Positions 12,240 to 27,365 of a stretch of DNA of 64,000 nucleotides are shown one piece after another. The stretch comes from Chamaelirium japonicum (Eukaryota > Streptophyta > Magnoliopsida > Liliales > Melanthiaceae): positions 74,121,229 through 74,185,228 of the forward strand of contig OX393550.1 of assembly GCA_947650365.1 (NCBI GenBank). Reading direction: 5' to 3'. The number at the start of each line of letters is the position of its first letter. Position 1 is the stretch's first letter. Under the pieces are notes generated by a model. The model saw nothing but the letters and a program-made list of their open reading frames with translations. It did no database searches and was not told the DNA's origin. The translations under genes and the position numbers were made by a program.

Positions 12240-12402
12240 TGATTTGCCGAGGAGCTAGGTGTTGGGTTCGATTTTGTTTCTCCTAAATTTATCTAAGAGT
12301 AAGGTGGGAATGTCCAGGTGCGTCGAGTTTCACTCCCGGAGGTATTAGTCCAAGAGGTGGGTCATTATCTGAAAGGTTTCAGAACACTAGTCCCACCGTT
12401 GT
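12240..12402 (+). mobile_element. SINE-like repeat, copy 2
   Basis: Shares with the 1,428 and 60,196 copies the block around 'gtcgagtttcactcccgg' and 'attagtccaagaggtgg'. Box B is degenerate here (GGTTCGATTTT). Confidence 0.4.
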
Positions 12403-12667
12403 CAAAGCAAAAAAAATAACAATCGAACCATTTTTGTTATTATTATTATTTCTTTTTTGAGTACCCCACAGCTTCTTCATCTGTGGGAGGGTTAAGGCAT
12501 CCCCCTACTAGTTACTATTCGATGCAAGCGAGAATCAATCCCATTTCTAGGGTACTAACCCCCCGAGACTTTACCAACTCACCTTGTTATCTGGCACTTA
12601 CAAGTTATTTAAATAGGTTTTTTTTTTTACAGCAACTATGGGGCATCTATCCATGGTGCCCTAGACC

Positions 12668-13018
12668 CTAAGATAAATCAATACATATATGATCATCCAT
12701 ATTTAACAAATTAGAGGAAGACTCTTCCTCGGAAATAATAGGATTCTTATCATTAGCTACTAGCTCAAAAATATCATTGGGGGTAGAGCTAGGGTAGAAA
12801 TCTATTTTCGACTCCAGAGCAATAGCCGTAATATGATGAGCTGCCTGGTTTGTTTCACACATCAAATGATGAATCTGACAACAAGGAAAATATTTCATAA
12901 ATCTCGTGCACTCCGTAATATCATTATGGATGGACCATGGTGGGGTGGAAGCCACCTCCAATAGGATTGTAATGACTATGAGGTTGTCATATTCCAGCAC
13001 TACCAAATTAAAATTTTA
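12668..13018 (-). pseudogene. LINE RNase H domain (RVT_3-like), C-terminal
   Basis: A 112-codon frame shows the features of the RNase H domain found at the C terminus of plant LINEs: an 'LLEVASTPPWSIHND' stretch, then 'CQIHHLMCETNQAAHHI', corresponding to the family's conserved xREANxAAHxLA end. The acidic residue typical of the N-terminal half is outside the preserved part. The frame is truncated at its start. It would have degraded the RNA strand during target-primed reverse transcription. Confidence 0.6.
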
Positions 13019-13020
13019 AC

Positions 13021-13195
13021 AAATTAGATCGGGCTTTTGTGAACTCTAGATGAATGTTATCTATTAATGATACGGGGGCTAGACACCTTCCGAGCTATGT
13101 ATCCGCGAATCCTTGTGTCTACTATCTCCAATTCTATGAAAGAAGGGACTTTCTTCTAATTTGTTAAGAATTGCTAAATGAGTTTTATTAGAAAA
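13021..13195 (+). pseudogene. Inverted LINE endonuclease end fragment
   Basis: Plus-strand reading gives 'KLDRAFVNS', then 'ARHLPSYVS', then, after a one-base frame slip, 'ISNSMKEG'. This order resembles the LDRALVN...HLPR..SDH end of APE-type LINE endonucleases. It contains stops and is opposite in strand to the LINE pieces on both sides. The assignment is tentative because the catalytic H of SDH is not preserved. Confidence 0.45.
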
Positions 13196-13226
13196 TATTT
13201 ATTCGTGCTAGCAAAATTTCTGATAC

Positions 13227-13660
13227 CTACCCAAACCCCCCAAATTTTTTTGGGAGATTGAAGTGTTGCCATGCCTTTAGATAAAGATGCCTACCCTCTT
13301 TAATGTAGCCCATCAAAAGTCTTGAAAAATAGTAGTCATAGCATCCGTGCACATCTTTGGTATGAGAGTAGTAGCAAAAAAATAGAAGTGATGGAAGTGA
13401 GGGATGATTTAATAAGTGTTGTCTTTCCAGTATGAGAGAGGACAATAGACTTCAAGTCTTTGAGGTTATTTTTCATCTTCTGCTCAACGAAAGCAAAAGA
13501 CTTTTTTTTTCATTGATAGCTTGTATTTCTTGAGAGTTTGCATGATAAAAAATAAACATATCATCAACATATATATTGTGAATGAGATATTGCAATACTT
13601 GATCTGCCAATTTTAATTCCATGAATCCACCTGTATGTCATCGGGTTATCTAGTAGACAA
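13227..13660 (-). pseudogene. LINE reverse transcriptase fragment
   Basis: Minus-strand translation shows 'GIKIGRSS.AISHSQYIYVDD', then MFIFYHANSQEIQ (palm active-site DD with flanking LINE pattern), 'LLSHTGKTTLIKS' in a shifted frame, and 'LKAWQHFNLPKKFGGFG' (the W..vC.PK..GGLG thumb signature). Several frames are needed, so it is a pseudogene. Normal LINEs have F/YADD; here the residue before DD is V. Confidence 0.7.
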
Positions 13661-13800
13661 GTGAAAAGTTATTTCAATAGTTAAGACGAACATTCCATTT
13701 GCTATTAGATGATAAAGCCGTTTGCTTACTTGTAAGTAATTATTTTTCTGCTAAATGTGAGCATAGAAATGCTCTTATTTTTCTGTCTAAATATCTGTCA

Positions 13801-13803
<3 letters not shown>

Positions 13804-13897
<94 letters not shown>
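13804..13897. repeat. (TA)n array
   Basis: About 94 bp of pure TA directly left of palindromic element A. Confidence 0.95.
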
Positions 13898-14632
<735 letters not shown>

Positions 14633-14645
14633 TATATATATATAT

Positions 14646-15032
14646 GAGGGCTGGGTTCCTATGACATGTCATAGGGAGTACCCTACGACATATGATGAAT
14701 TAGTAATGCTAGAATGTTTAGAATGTGCTGAATTTTTTTGAGGGTAATCACCTTACCATAGATAGAATGTCCACAAAAAATAAAAGCATTCTAAAACTTG
14801 TTGGAGCATCAAATGCTAGAAGCTTTATCGGCCATCCATTTTAACCGTTAAATTGAAAATCATATTTGATACCTCTAGAAGTTTTAGAATGAGCCGATTT
14901 TTTGCGGGGGTCCTATCTAAGATAGGGTGATCATCCTCATAAAAATTCAGAACATTCTAAATATTCTAGGGTTACTAACTCACCATATGTCATAGGGTAC
15001 TATTTATGACATGTCATAGGAACTCATTTCCC
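14646..15032. mobile_element. Palindromic element B in (TA)n
   Basis: A 387-bp insert flanked by (TA)n. The left arm 'tgggttcctatgacatgtca' pairs with a right arm reading inward 'tgagttcctatgacatgtca'; complementarity continues through the GTACCCTA-GACATATG block for most of each arm. The core has ATTTTAACCGTTAAAT. It shares internal phrases with elements A and C (TTTTAGAATG-GC-GATTTTTTG; GCATCAAATG). Non-coding. Confidence 0.8.

Positions 15033-15556
<524 letters not shown>

Positions 15557-15603
<47 letters not shown>
15557..15603. repeat. (TA)n array
   Basis: About 47 bp of TA between elements C and D. Confidence 0.95.
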
Positions 15604-17450
<1,847 letters not shown>

Positions 17451-18480
17451 TCATAGGGACACCCATTTCCTCGCTCGTGCCGATTCGCACGAAGTGGGCG
17501 CCTTCGTCGCGACCAACTCCCCCCTTCCCCTATAATCGATCAATCACAGTTGTCTATATTCCAATGGATTCCTCGAGATCGACCTGATGGTTTGGGGCGG
17601 TCGAAATTTCAGCAGGCGGATTTATAGCCGTTGATGCGAACGATGATCACGGGATGAACGGTCATGTTTAGTGCAGTTTAAATGGGCAGTGATTTTAGGG
17701 GATTAGTGCAGTTTAAATGGGTTGGGATTTGAAACCAAGGAAGGGAGTTGGTTGACGGAAAAATTGAGATCGTGTGTTGATTTTTGAACGAATGGTTAAA
17801 TCTATTCGGTTTATTTTTTTTCCAGTCAATTTGTCCCAATCAGTTTTTTAGTTCTGCTTTGTCTAGTCAGCACAAAGCCGACACCCCTTGTTATATAGTT
17901 AATATTAATCTTGACGTCTTTATCGATTCATTCACACAGAATAACCTTTCGCGATCATTGTCGTCTGTTTCATCCAACGCAAACATTTATTGTGATTAAA
18001 TGCCACATCACTCTCTACAAACGAATAAGTAAATAGTACAAGTGATGTCATTGACTCATTGATGATGTTAGAGAGAGATAAGAGGAGAGAGAAGTAGAGG
18101 ACAAAGTGGTCGGCAGGTTAGACCCGTTAAAGTCGTTAAAGTGGTCAGGAGGTTCTGGACTTTGTGGGTCAGCCGCACGTGCGAGTGGGTGGCATGAACG
18201 AGAGTTGACCCCTCACTCATTCCAGTAGACTTTGGATACGAAAGTAGGACGGGATGTGTAATATGTTTCTTGGTACACATCACTTGGTCCGTTTGTTGGG
18301 TCATCAAAACGTGGTTTTTGTTTAAAAGTCAAACGGGATCTAAGAGCCACCCACACCCACAGTCAAAAAGCAGTTGAGACAATTTTAGATTTTTTTTTTT
18401 AAATTACTGTTATTAAAAAACAATTTTTTAAAAAATACTGTTACCCTACTATTTGGGGATGGAAAAAATCTATTCACCCT
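17451..18480. other. Unassigned spacer
   Basis: No gene recognised. A 19-bp phrase TTAGTGCAGTTTAAATGGG is directly repeated at about 17,669 and 17,704. Positions 18,390-18,450 are A/T homopolymer-rich. Confidence 0.4.
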
Positions 18481-18510
18481 CAATGTTTTTAGTGATTTCT
18501 TTAAATAAAA

Positions 18511-18846
18511 ATGGACCATGTCATCGGCCTCTCGACATCTCGTGATGTGTGGTGTGCTCTAGAGAGGACCTTTGCCTCATCCTCCCAAGCGCACGTGCAA
18601 CAACTCAACTATCAGTTGCACACTGTCGAAATGGGTGCTACCACCATGTCTGAATACATCCAATTTGTCAAGTCTATTGTAGACAACCTGACAGTCGTGG
18701 CATATCTCGTTGCCAACTCCAACCTTGCTTCCACGGCCTCCTTAGTGTCTGACCTGTCTCCCGAATATGACTCGTTCGTCACCTCCGTCAACACACGAGT
18801 CTACCCAACTTCCATTGAAGAATTGATCGTCTTCATGCTAAGCTAG
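18511..18846 (+). pseudogene. Ty1/copia gag fragment (UBN2-type)
   Basis: A 111-codon frame matches the capsid region of plant copia Gag: 'GLSTSRDVWCALERTFASSS', 'QLNYQLHTVEMGATTMSEYI', 'IVDNLTVVAYLVANSN', 'LSPEYDSFVTSVNTR', 'SIEELIVFMLS'. The order and spacing follow the UBN2/Retrotran_gag family. It starts abruptly inside the domain and stops just after it. A degenerate Gly/Arg-rich stretch to about 19,080 would be the Gag tail before the zinc knuckle, which is not seen. It would form the virus-like particle shell. Confidence 0.75.
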
Positions 18847-19103
18847 GAGATTCATCGTGGGTACGTCCTCCCCATCCCAGTCTCCGTCGGCCTCATCTCT
18901 CATGCTCTTGTTGTTCACACAGCTTTACAGACACTAGGGTTCTACTCGGCTCCACCTCCTTATCCCTTTCGTGGGCATGGTAGATGCCGGGGTTAGGAGT
19001 GCGATCGTGGGTGTGGTCCTTGACCGAACTCAGGTGGTCCTCCGCATCAGACAACTGGTGGTTGTCCTCAGTTTCATAGGACTAATGGTACACTTGGAAA
19101 AGT

Positions 19104-20332
19104 GTGTTAGTCGAGTCCGGTTGGAATCCATGAATCCCAGTCCTTGAAGGTTCTTCCTTATCCACATTATGTTCGGATCTGTCATTTTCTCCCTGTCTCA
19201 TGAAACACTAGAAAGAAAGTGCAATCACCATTAACCCTAATTGACTTAGCCTCCATGTGTGTGTGGGACGGAAGCATGGTAGATATGTAGGCTAGTATAT
19301 TTACTAAGGGTACCCCATAGTAGTTAGTGAACTAGGGGCACCCCAGAGTAGTAAGATGTATACTAGGCACACCCCCTCTCCATGTGGGCTCCACTCCATG
19401 TGTGCGTAGTACTAAAGCATGCTAGAAGTGGTCTGGTAGTTTTTACTAAGGACATCCCACGTTTTACTAGAGACACCCTAGTAAATTGTGAAAATACTAG
19501 AGGCACCACTACATGAGTTGAGTATTGGTGTGTGAAGGGATTCTAGTTGGGCTAGGGTCTCTCTTCACCCAATGTGGTTGCCACATGGGCTCCCATTATG
19601 TGGTGGATGGCTACTGGGGACTTTGGGGCATTTTAGTTTGATGCCTTAGAGTTGCCCCCCTACCCCCCCTTGCGTTTGCAAATGGTAGCCACCCCCCTCC
19701 TAATGAGGGAGACAATTAAGGAAAGGAGATAGAATTGAGAATCAAGTCTATCCCCTTCCCTTGAAAGTAGGGCACGACGAAGGTGGGGACTCACGGTTAC
19801 TAGGGGAACGGGTTTAGGGTTTAAGGGGTATAAACACACAAAAAGGGACTCACAGATTTTTCTAGTCCTCTCTTAAAGATTTTGGCCACCATCCCTCCCC
19901 TCCATTGCTTCCTTGAATTATTTGAGATAGAAAAGGGAAAAGCTTGCAAGGTAGAGGCATTAGAGATCTACTTGTGAGGATCTGAACTATGTGTGGGATC
20001 AGGTGAACAAAAAGGGCGTCTTCTCCATCGCAAGAATCTTCATTCACAAAGACTAACGAATCGTCGCCACTGAATAAGAAGAAATTCTCCACAGTTAAAA
20101 AATCCCTATGGAGGTATGATAATCTAAACCCTAGCTGTAGCGTAGACATGATTTGCATCCATGCTAGATAAGTCGTTTCGCTAGATTGACGTTAGGAGTC
20201 ATTGATGCTTAATCTATGTGTATATTTTTGCTTGGTTCATATGAATTTTAATTTGAAACACACACTATCTATGATCCCTCAGATCAATTTTTACTTCTGT
20301 TGCGACCTTAAAGCATAAAATTATTTCCAATA
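19104..20332 (+). mobile_element. Diverged, 5'-truncated LTR related to the 21,253 family
   Basis: Shares 'gaatcccagtccttgaagg', the ACTAGGGGCACCC motif cluster and a final 'ttctgttgcgacc...ttatttccaa' with the 2.33-kb LTRs downstream. Identity is much lower than between those LTRs. It lacks the first about 900 bp of the LTR and has no clear terminal CA or target duplication. The short frames inside are not genes. Confidence 0.55.
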
Positions 20333-21252
20333 TGCTAATCATGCCAGCACGAAGCATATTGACATTTGATTCCATTTTCATCAAGGGATACTAGAAGAGA
20401 AGGTTATTCTCCTACAGAAGATTGGGACTGCAGATAATCATGTAGATATGTTGACAACGGTAGGAATTGTGACAAAGTTTCAATATTCTTTGGATTTGAT
20501 TAATGTTTTGCACATTTAAGCATCTTCGGGTGCATTGGGCGGTAGCATGGTTACTTGCAGATAGTATTTTGTTTGGAGCATTTGGAGCACCTCAGGAATA
20601 GTTTGCAGATCTCATCAAGGTGGACATTTGTGGGGTTAATTGCTCTATTTGGATGCAGTCAAGAAACAGGAGAAATCCTCTGGCCGATCGGTCGGCACGT
20701 TTTGGTTGACCGATCGATTCAAGGTACTCGAAGCAAAGTCTACTAGAAGTATGATCGACTCTTTATCAGATCGATCCGAATTATTCGTGATGGGTTGGCC
20801 CAGGTTCAGGCCAATCTAGATGGCCGATGTGTCCACACCGACCAGTCGGTCTATTTGTTTTAGGATTTCGAACTGTTTCGGGTTTGTGACTCTTCCTACT
20901 ATCGAAAGTAAAGGTCTATAGTTATTTTTGATGTGTAGATAACTATTGAGTTTGGAGATCTATCGTGAGGTGTCTGCTTGAAGGTTGAAAATTTTTAATC
21001 TGTACTCTCTTTGATTTTTATAGTAGAATGCTCCTGCAGCCTCAGTGAAAATAGGCCAAAGGCCGAACCACCAAAAATTTGTGTTTTTTTTTTTTGTTTT
21101 CTTATCGTCTCTCTGCTTTTTGAATCTTTGTGGTATTTGTTGAAGATGTGGCTCCAAACAAGCCATATACAACTCCAAGGTTCATGCGCGAAGGAACGAC
21201 AAAAGACAGTGCACAAGGGGCGAAGGACTCGGCCAGGAAGAGTCGTGCGCAC
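20333..21252. other. Unassigned host DNA left of the large copia element
   Basis: No gene recognised. Positions 20,680-20,860 are enriched in CCGATCGGTCGG-like words. The last five bases CGCAC (21,248-21,252) are the left target duplication of the element that follows. Confidence 0.45.
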
Positions 21253-23582
21253 TGTTAGAATTGGTGAGGTCTACAGCTCGTAAAACCTATAGTTTAGCTA
21301 TGTATGGTTGATAGTATAGGATTGCATATTGGTACGTCCCTTAGTACGTGTTCTGATTACAGAACAGAGAGCCATGGCTACATAGTAATCCACTTGAGTG
21401 GGAGACTCAAAGGACTGGTCCCATGTAACCTAAATACGTTCGCAGCTCTGATTAGGGTTGGTCGCCCTATCAGGATAAGCTGTTGGGATGACAGAGCGTG
21501 GGTGTCTCCACCACGGTCATTACTAGGCACAGTGTCTGTGGCCGAACAGAACCAACACGGTGCATAGATCGGTGAGCAGACACCGGTGCACTAAACCGTA
21601 TTTCTGCTTAGGGTAAAATGGTCCTAAACCCTGAGGAACCATGTCTGGTGGACTAACCAGTTGTGTGGTGCTTTGGCGCACCAATGTATGAGGATCCGGA
21701 TGCAGTGATCCAAAACCACGGTGTACTGGGTTACTCGGCTGGCGTTGCATCAGCGTGTCACTCCTACAGGCTATCCACACCCCTAACGGGAGGTGCGTTC
21801 CTTGGTTTGACCTACGTCGTATTAAACCCTGGCCAAGTGGTCATCAATTGGACTGGTGACAGATCCGGTTGCTCGGAAGAGTAATCGGAGGTACGATGTA
21901 TGTGGTCAACCTGGAAGGAACCGAGTCATATGAGCACTCGAGTCTGACGGTATTCTCCACCACTCGAGTTGCGTCATGGCACCAGATAGAGGGACAACGA
22001 GTTTACCATACTAAGCAGAGAGCAGGGGTATGAGGGAGAACATAGTAAGTCCGGGAGAATTGGAGTGCAGCCTGCGTCGCACTCTGGGTGGCTACGCAGG
22101 TTAACTTGGACTTAGAGGATCGATGATACACTCGAGTAGTGTGTCGATCGAGTCTAAGTTGGAAGCCATGAACCCTGGTCCCTGAAGGTTCCACCTTATC
22201 GATATTATATACGGTTCTTATACCATCTCCTCGGAACACAGAACGTAGTTAGAGGAAGCGAGAAGTCCAAGCCTACGCTCCGTGAGTGCTTCGCACTAGT
22301 GCACGATAGATGCGTAGCTACGTGTGTGCACTAAGGGGAAACCCTAGGTTAGTGCAGAGATGTATGTAGCAATTCCTTGTCATAAGTGGACTTTGCCACA
22401 TGGGTGCGATGCACTGGGACATGTTGCGAGTTGACTAGTTGACTTCACTAGGGGCACCCTACGGGAACCTCAGAGAGTAGTGAAATCACTGGTGCACTTC
22501 ACTTATGTGTGCCTTGCAAAGTCTCGTACACGAGGAACGGCCAACTAGTGACATAATGGCATTTTGGTCATACCATGCGTCACTATGTACTAGGGGGGCC
22601 AGCCCTCAGTGTTGAGAGACTGGTCAAGGCCGGTCCTATTGGTTTCAGGAGGTTGTTGCCTCCGATGAAAGGGCCAGTCATGAGACGCAGAAAACGGGCT
22701 GGTTTTGACCGTTTTCAAAAAAACAAGAAAAAGATAGAGATAAAAGAAGAGATATATAGGGAGATGTTTGAATCAGTCAATCCTATATGCACTAGGCTTA
22801 TCCATAAGCCTAGGGCCGGCCCTATATAAGGGATAGGGGAGAGGGGGGGCCGGCCATACATATTGCAATCCCTAAGGGGCCGGCCAAGCTATGGGGAAAC
22901 CCTAGCCCCCCCCCTCTCGTCTCTTCTCATCTCCTCTCTCGTCTCTCTCTCCCTCGCTTGCACCATTAGATGGCGACTCGTCTTCCTCGTGTGGTGTTTC
23001 ATAGAAGGAGAAGGCTCATCGAATGGAGGCACTTAGAGATCCATCGAAGAGGTGCCGTGCATCGTGAGAGATCGGGTGAACTAGAAGGCATCTCCCGCAA
23101 CCTTTTGCTGTCCAGAATCTGCACAAAAAATCAGCATTGTTTCTATGATTCCGAGAGCTAAAGAAGTCCAAACGATATGAAACTTATTGCAAAAGTTGCA
23201 TCTCGAAGTTGGCTACTTGCAGTCCAAATTTCAACCCAAACAGAGTTTGGAGTAGAAAGTTATGGTCATCGTACCGAAGCTATATTGAGCAGATCTGAGC
23301 CCGCCTCCATCGATAAAGAAGAAACTTGTTGCGGTGAAAGAATCCACACGCAGGTATGATCTCTAACATGTAGATCTAGCATAGATAGAACATGTATACA
23401 TGCTAGATTGTTCTTTCACGTTATATCGTCATTAGGGGTTTGCGTAGTTGCCATGCTAGATTCATACACACACGTGTAGATCGTTTCGATGAAAATTTTG
23501 ATATGTAATGCACATCGCTCACGGTCCTCAGACCTTAACTTTGCTTCCGCTGCGGTCCTCTACCATGGGTTTATTTTCAACA
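21253..23582 (+). repeat. 5' LTR (LTR1), 2,330 bp
   Basis: Begins TGTTAGAATTGGTGAGG and ends ATTTTCAACA. It contains a CCTATATAAGG promoter element at 22,821 and a downstream 'tcgtctctctctccctcgc' leader. LTRs this long are unusual for copia outside a few lineages. Confidence 0.9.
22792..22831 (+). promoter_or_regulatory. LTR1 core promoter with adjacent palindrome
   Basis: TATATAAG at 22,823-22,830 is the likely TATA box. Immediately upstream is an inverted repeat with 10-bp arms CTAGGCTTAT and ATAAGCCTAG separated by CC. Both recur in LTR2 (TATA at 32,870). The solo LTR keeps the TATA (31,706) but its palindrome is degraded. The position fits a Pol II start driving the element RNA. Confidence 0.65.
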
Positions 23583-23584
23583 AA

Positions 23585-23596
23585 TGATATCAGAGC
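23585..23596 (+). other. Primer-binding site, initiator-Met tRNA
   Basis: TGATATCAGAGC starts two bases after LTR1. It differs at one base from TGGTATCAGAGC, the complement of the plant initiator tRNA-Met 3' end used by most plant LTR retrotransposons. Confidence 0.85.
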
Positions 23597-25679
23597 ACGC
23601 TAGTGGTGTGTGTTTTATGTTTTTCATAAAACCGTCATGTGCGCGCATGAATAGTATGTGCCGCCATCGTGGGTTCTACGAGTAGATCATGTATTGTATA
23701 TATTGTATGTTCTATGCATTGTTCTTGCAGGGCGCCGCTTCTAATTTAATATGGATATGTGAATGCTTGCTACCGGGGGTTGGACCCCGTGTTAGCAAAT
23801 ATTATCTGGATGTGTTTTATTCTGTGTGTGGATATGTTTTAGAGCCATAGTTGGGCAAGTGGTGGAGGTTGATCACCCTTGATTCTCAGGCTTTTTGCTA
23901 GGTTTATTTTTCCTTTTCGTTCTAGGAAATTGTGTACGAGCGAGCATTTGCTCGAAGCGTACTAGAGCTTTTTCGGTTGCAGATTGAATAGGAGGACTTA
24001 TCGTGGAGATCCACCACCGGAAAGACGAGTAGAACCTTAGAGGACGATGGCGATTCGGCGAAGCATACACGATGACGACAAATGGCAGAAAGCGTCAGGA
24101 GATCATATACAGAGGCTTGCATCAGATCGAGGAGCCTTGCGAAGGAGACATAAAGCCTACACTGTGCCAGTCAGGTTCAGGGGTCGGACCCTGAACTTGA
24201 TTCAGTTTTGTGGTTGTTTCTTTCTACTGTTCTTTATATTTCTGTAGAGAACCCCGATGCGATAATTTAATTATCTGTGTTAGAGGGATGCCTTTTCCCT
24301 CGGGTCCTAGCGACCTTATTAGGATAGGATTCCACTAGTGACGGCTATTATTTAATTGACCCTTGATGATAGCAAGAATTCCTCACATTTGGTTATGCTA
24401 CCATTAGGTCAACACCCGATTAGTCGGGTGTGCCTATTTGGCCAGCATCGAAACCTAGAATGAGTTGGAATTCTACTATGACATCATTCGTCAAATTTAT
24501 AAGCAAGGCGCCATGGTAGTGGAAGACATTTCCTGTCAGTCTGACCTTAGGCTAGGCTCCAGGGCATTAGCGTGATAGCCAAGTTTGCGAAGCATCGATA
24601 TTCTTGGGATATGTAATGTGACCCTTGAGTGGAGAAATTCACTTGAGACAGGGACTATGATATTCCGAGATCGATTAATGCTTCACGAAAGGCTTGAAAC
24701 GCTAGTGGGAGCATGGTATGACCAGGGTCTAGTGTATAGGTTGTCGTGACCTTAGTGTACACTCATACTTGCATTAAATAACCCTCAACTATAATAAGGG
24801 ATATGTAAGAGGACTCGTCAAGATCCTCTGGCCTCCATAACCAACTGCTTTGTGTCTGGGTGGAAGGGCGTAGCTCGACACCCCCTAGGGTGAGGGTTAT
24901 GTTTTTTCCATGCCAGATAACTTATCAGTCTTCTTTGGGATATGGTGGTTACGGGGTGAGGAGAGAAGGGCTTTTTATCCCACCCTAGTGGGGGCCGCAT
25001 GAACTCCCGTGTCGTAACTACCTAGGCTTGTGGGTAAGCATCCGAAGTGGACGTGAGGTATTCGTTGCTCAGACAATGGGGATCACGTGGCACTGGCCAA
25101 AAGGACAACCATGGTCCATCAAAGCCCTTAATTGGCAGATTTGGACTGGGTCAAGGAAAGGCCCGTGTGAGTGGATTGACGCTGCATGATGCCCCCTAGG
25201 GCAGGTGCAGTCGATTCCGAGATCTTACATACATGGTTAATTAATACATACAGGTGTTTTCGCTGTGAGGGTAGCGCTGACATTTGGATATAATTAGCTT
25301 ATTTTCAAAAATCCATAAAATAAGTTATTTTGCATTTATTTTCATTCAACCATATAGTTCCCCTATCCGCTATCCCATAAGAGAACCAGTTATCGGGTCT
25401 CTAACTATGTCGAGCGGAAGCGCTTTCTTTAGCTTATGCATAGGGTAGTAAAACGTACATTGGCATGTAATCTAAATATCCCTGTACTAGACCTAATGGG
25501 TCCAGATATCACTAGGGCACTAACTAGGGCATATGATGACTAGCGAGAGTCTGAGGAGATGTGCAAGTTCTGTGTCATAGCATACTTGCGGATAACTCCT
25601 TAGAAGCAAGTCAGAGATATGCCGGGTCTTCTCAAATAAAGTTTTACTTGCATAAGATGTCTGCTAGGCGAAGTCGGTA
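23597..25679 (+). other. Leader of the large copia element, non-coding or eroded
   Basis: About 2.1 kb between primer-binding site and recognisable Gag. No long frame is convincing. Such length is greater than a normal copia leader, so part may be decayed Gag or an insertion that I cannot define. Confidence 0.5.
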
Positions 25680-25719
25680 GACTCATCGCTTATCGACCAA
25701 GATACTTATCGGTACCGAG

Positions 25720-25980
25720 ATGTCAGTGGGTATGCTTGTTCGGGAACACATCTTTGAGTTCCAGATCGAACTAGATTCCAAAGACATGGTACCATATGAC
25801 GAGGTGGTGGAAGACGTCTGTCTTGCATCCTTGTTTGGAACCTTCGAAGGCATTGTCAGAGACTTTAGCTTTAACAAGCTAGAGATGATAAATGTAGAAC
25901 TTCTAAGGAGATTTCCAAGAGAAAGAATGAGATCAAGATTAAAGGCAATACCTTTAGTGCTTAACCTAGGTCTTCTTTAG
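25720..25980 (+). pseudogene. Copia Gag remnant of the large element
   Basis: The frame shows MLVREHIFEFQIELDSKD, then GTFEGIVRDFSFNKLEMI and a following 'ELLRRF'. This corresponds to the Gag pattern 'R.H.leMid...eLe', 'LP.sf..F..nyNmnKl', 'ELL.mL'. The zinc knuckle expected downstream is not visible. Heavily mutated. Confidence 0.6.
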
Positions 25981-26499
25981 AAGAACCCAAGGGAGTAACT
26001 TATCAGAGATCGAAAACTATTCTAGTGCAGAAACTAGTGTGGACTCCAAAGTCTGGTAACGCTAAGGACGGAAGTGTTTCCGCTTTGGCGAGTGTAGGGG
26101 GTATTTGAAGATTGAGTATAGTCTCAGGGTGTTAGGGGTAAAGTCGCTATCTAGTAGAAGTTCTTCTGCTTCTTGAAATATAGACTTCGGGTCTACAGAG
26201 ATTCAAGGAAAGCAAAAGACTACTTTATAGTGAAGTAATCCTAACATAGATACTGATGCCATAAGCCGCTGCAGAAGCTGTTGGATATGATTATCTTAGT
26301 TTTTCCGAAATATGGATTTTGATTTTTAGAGATGTAGTTCTGTTTCCTCTTTGGTAAATGAAGTTTTTTAGTTTTAGACAGCACCGTAGGTGTGTATCTT
26401 AAACTAAATTGATAGCTTCATAGTTAGAGGAATAGATCAGAAAAATCTCTTTGTATTTAATCCTAATTTGAAAATAGATTTCATGACAGCTGCAGCGTC

Positions 26500-26960
26500 T
26501 AATTGAAATTCATCTAAATCCTTCGGAGAAGCTATCCTATTTGTGACCCCTCTAATTTAGATATTCTGTCTCAGATAAATTCAGAGGTAAAAGAAGGCCG
26601 AGTTTCTGTTCACAGATTCATCGGAGATCCTTCTAACCTATGAGTGTAATCTGGAAGACAGAATGACTAAAAGGGCCACTAAGGTATTAGAGTTAGTTAA
26701 TTTTGACGTCTATGGTTCCAAGAGCGTCTAGACGATAGAAGACTCTTCGATTTAATCGAAGGAATAAGTCATTATCGGACGAGTTCCATAGGATCCTGAG
26801 GAAGCATGGGATTATCTCCCAGTTAAATGCTCTAAGGATGACACGTCAGAATAAAATCTTCGAGAGAATGAATCGGACTCTATTTGACATGGTCCGAAGT
26901 ATGATGAATATTGCCAAGTGTACTACCCACCTTTTGGTAGGTTATACCTTAAAACAGTAG
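26500..26960 (+). pseudogene. Copia integrase remnant
   Basis: Mixed-frame matches: 'MTKRATKVLELVNFDVYG' at about 26,665-26,715 corresponds to the post-zinc-finger start of copia integrase (family pattern MTKR..ELVHSDV.GP). 'NKIFERMNRTLFDMVRSMMN' at about 26,855-26,915 corresponds to QNGVAERKNRTLLDM. The catalytic E is expected in that second block. Multiple stops and frameshifts separate the parts, and the first catalytic Asp of HSD reads NFD but is retained. Confidence 0.6.
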
Positions 26961-27365
26961 CTTATATCTGAAACTATCTCTCATCTAAATCAGTGCCTCA
27001 AACCTATAGAGAGTTATGGTCTAAGGGAAAGCTGATACTATAGTGTCTCGAGATATAGGGTTGTCCTGCACTTATGCAAAAGGACAAGAGGGATGAGATG
27101 GAGATGTAGTTCTAAGTATATCTGTTTGAAGGTTACCTTTAGAAGGCATAAGGTGGACTGTTTTATGATCTTAAGGTTAGGAAGGTAATCGTTTCTATGA
27201 ATGCCATCTACCTAGACCAATATTATATTATAGACCATAAGTTTATCAGTAAGGTAGTTCTGGGTGAACTGCTAGGTACTGATAGAGAGTGCGCATCTAA
27301 AAACGTAGTGGGAGTAGATGATACAAGAAACTAGTATACCAGACACTGTAGAAACAATTCACTTT

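Larger units (their letters stand above)
12452..13700 (-). mobile_element. Broken L1-type LINE with internal inversion
   Basis: On the minus strand, reverse transcriptase sequence (about 13,660-13,227) comes first and an RNase H domain (13,018-12,668) second, ending near a T-run at 12,452-12,458 that would be the poly(A) tail. Between them lies a plus-strand piece resembling the end of a LINE endonuclease domain. The order and mixed strands show an inversion or rearrangement inside one LINE copy. Stops and frameshifts make it inactive. Confidence 0.65.
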
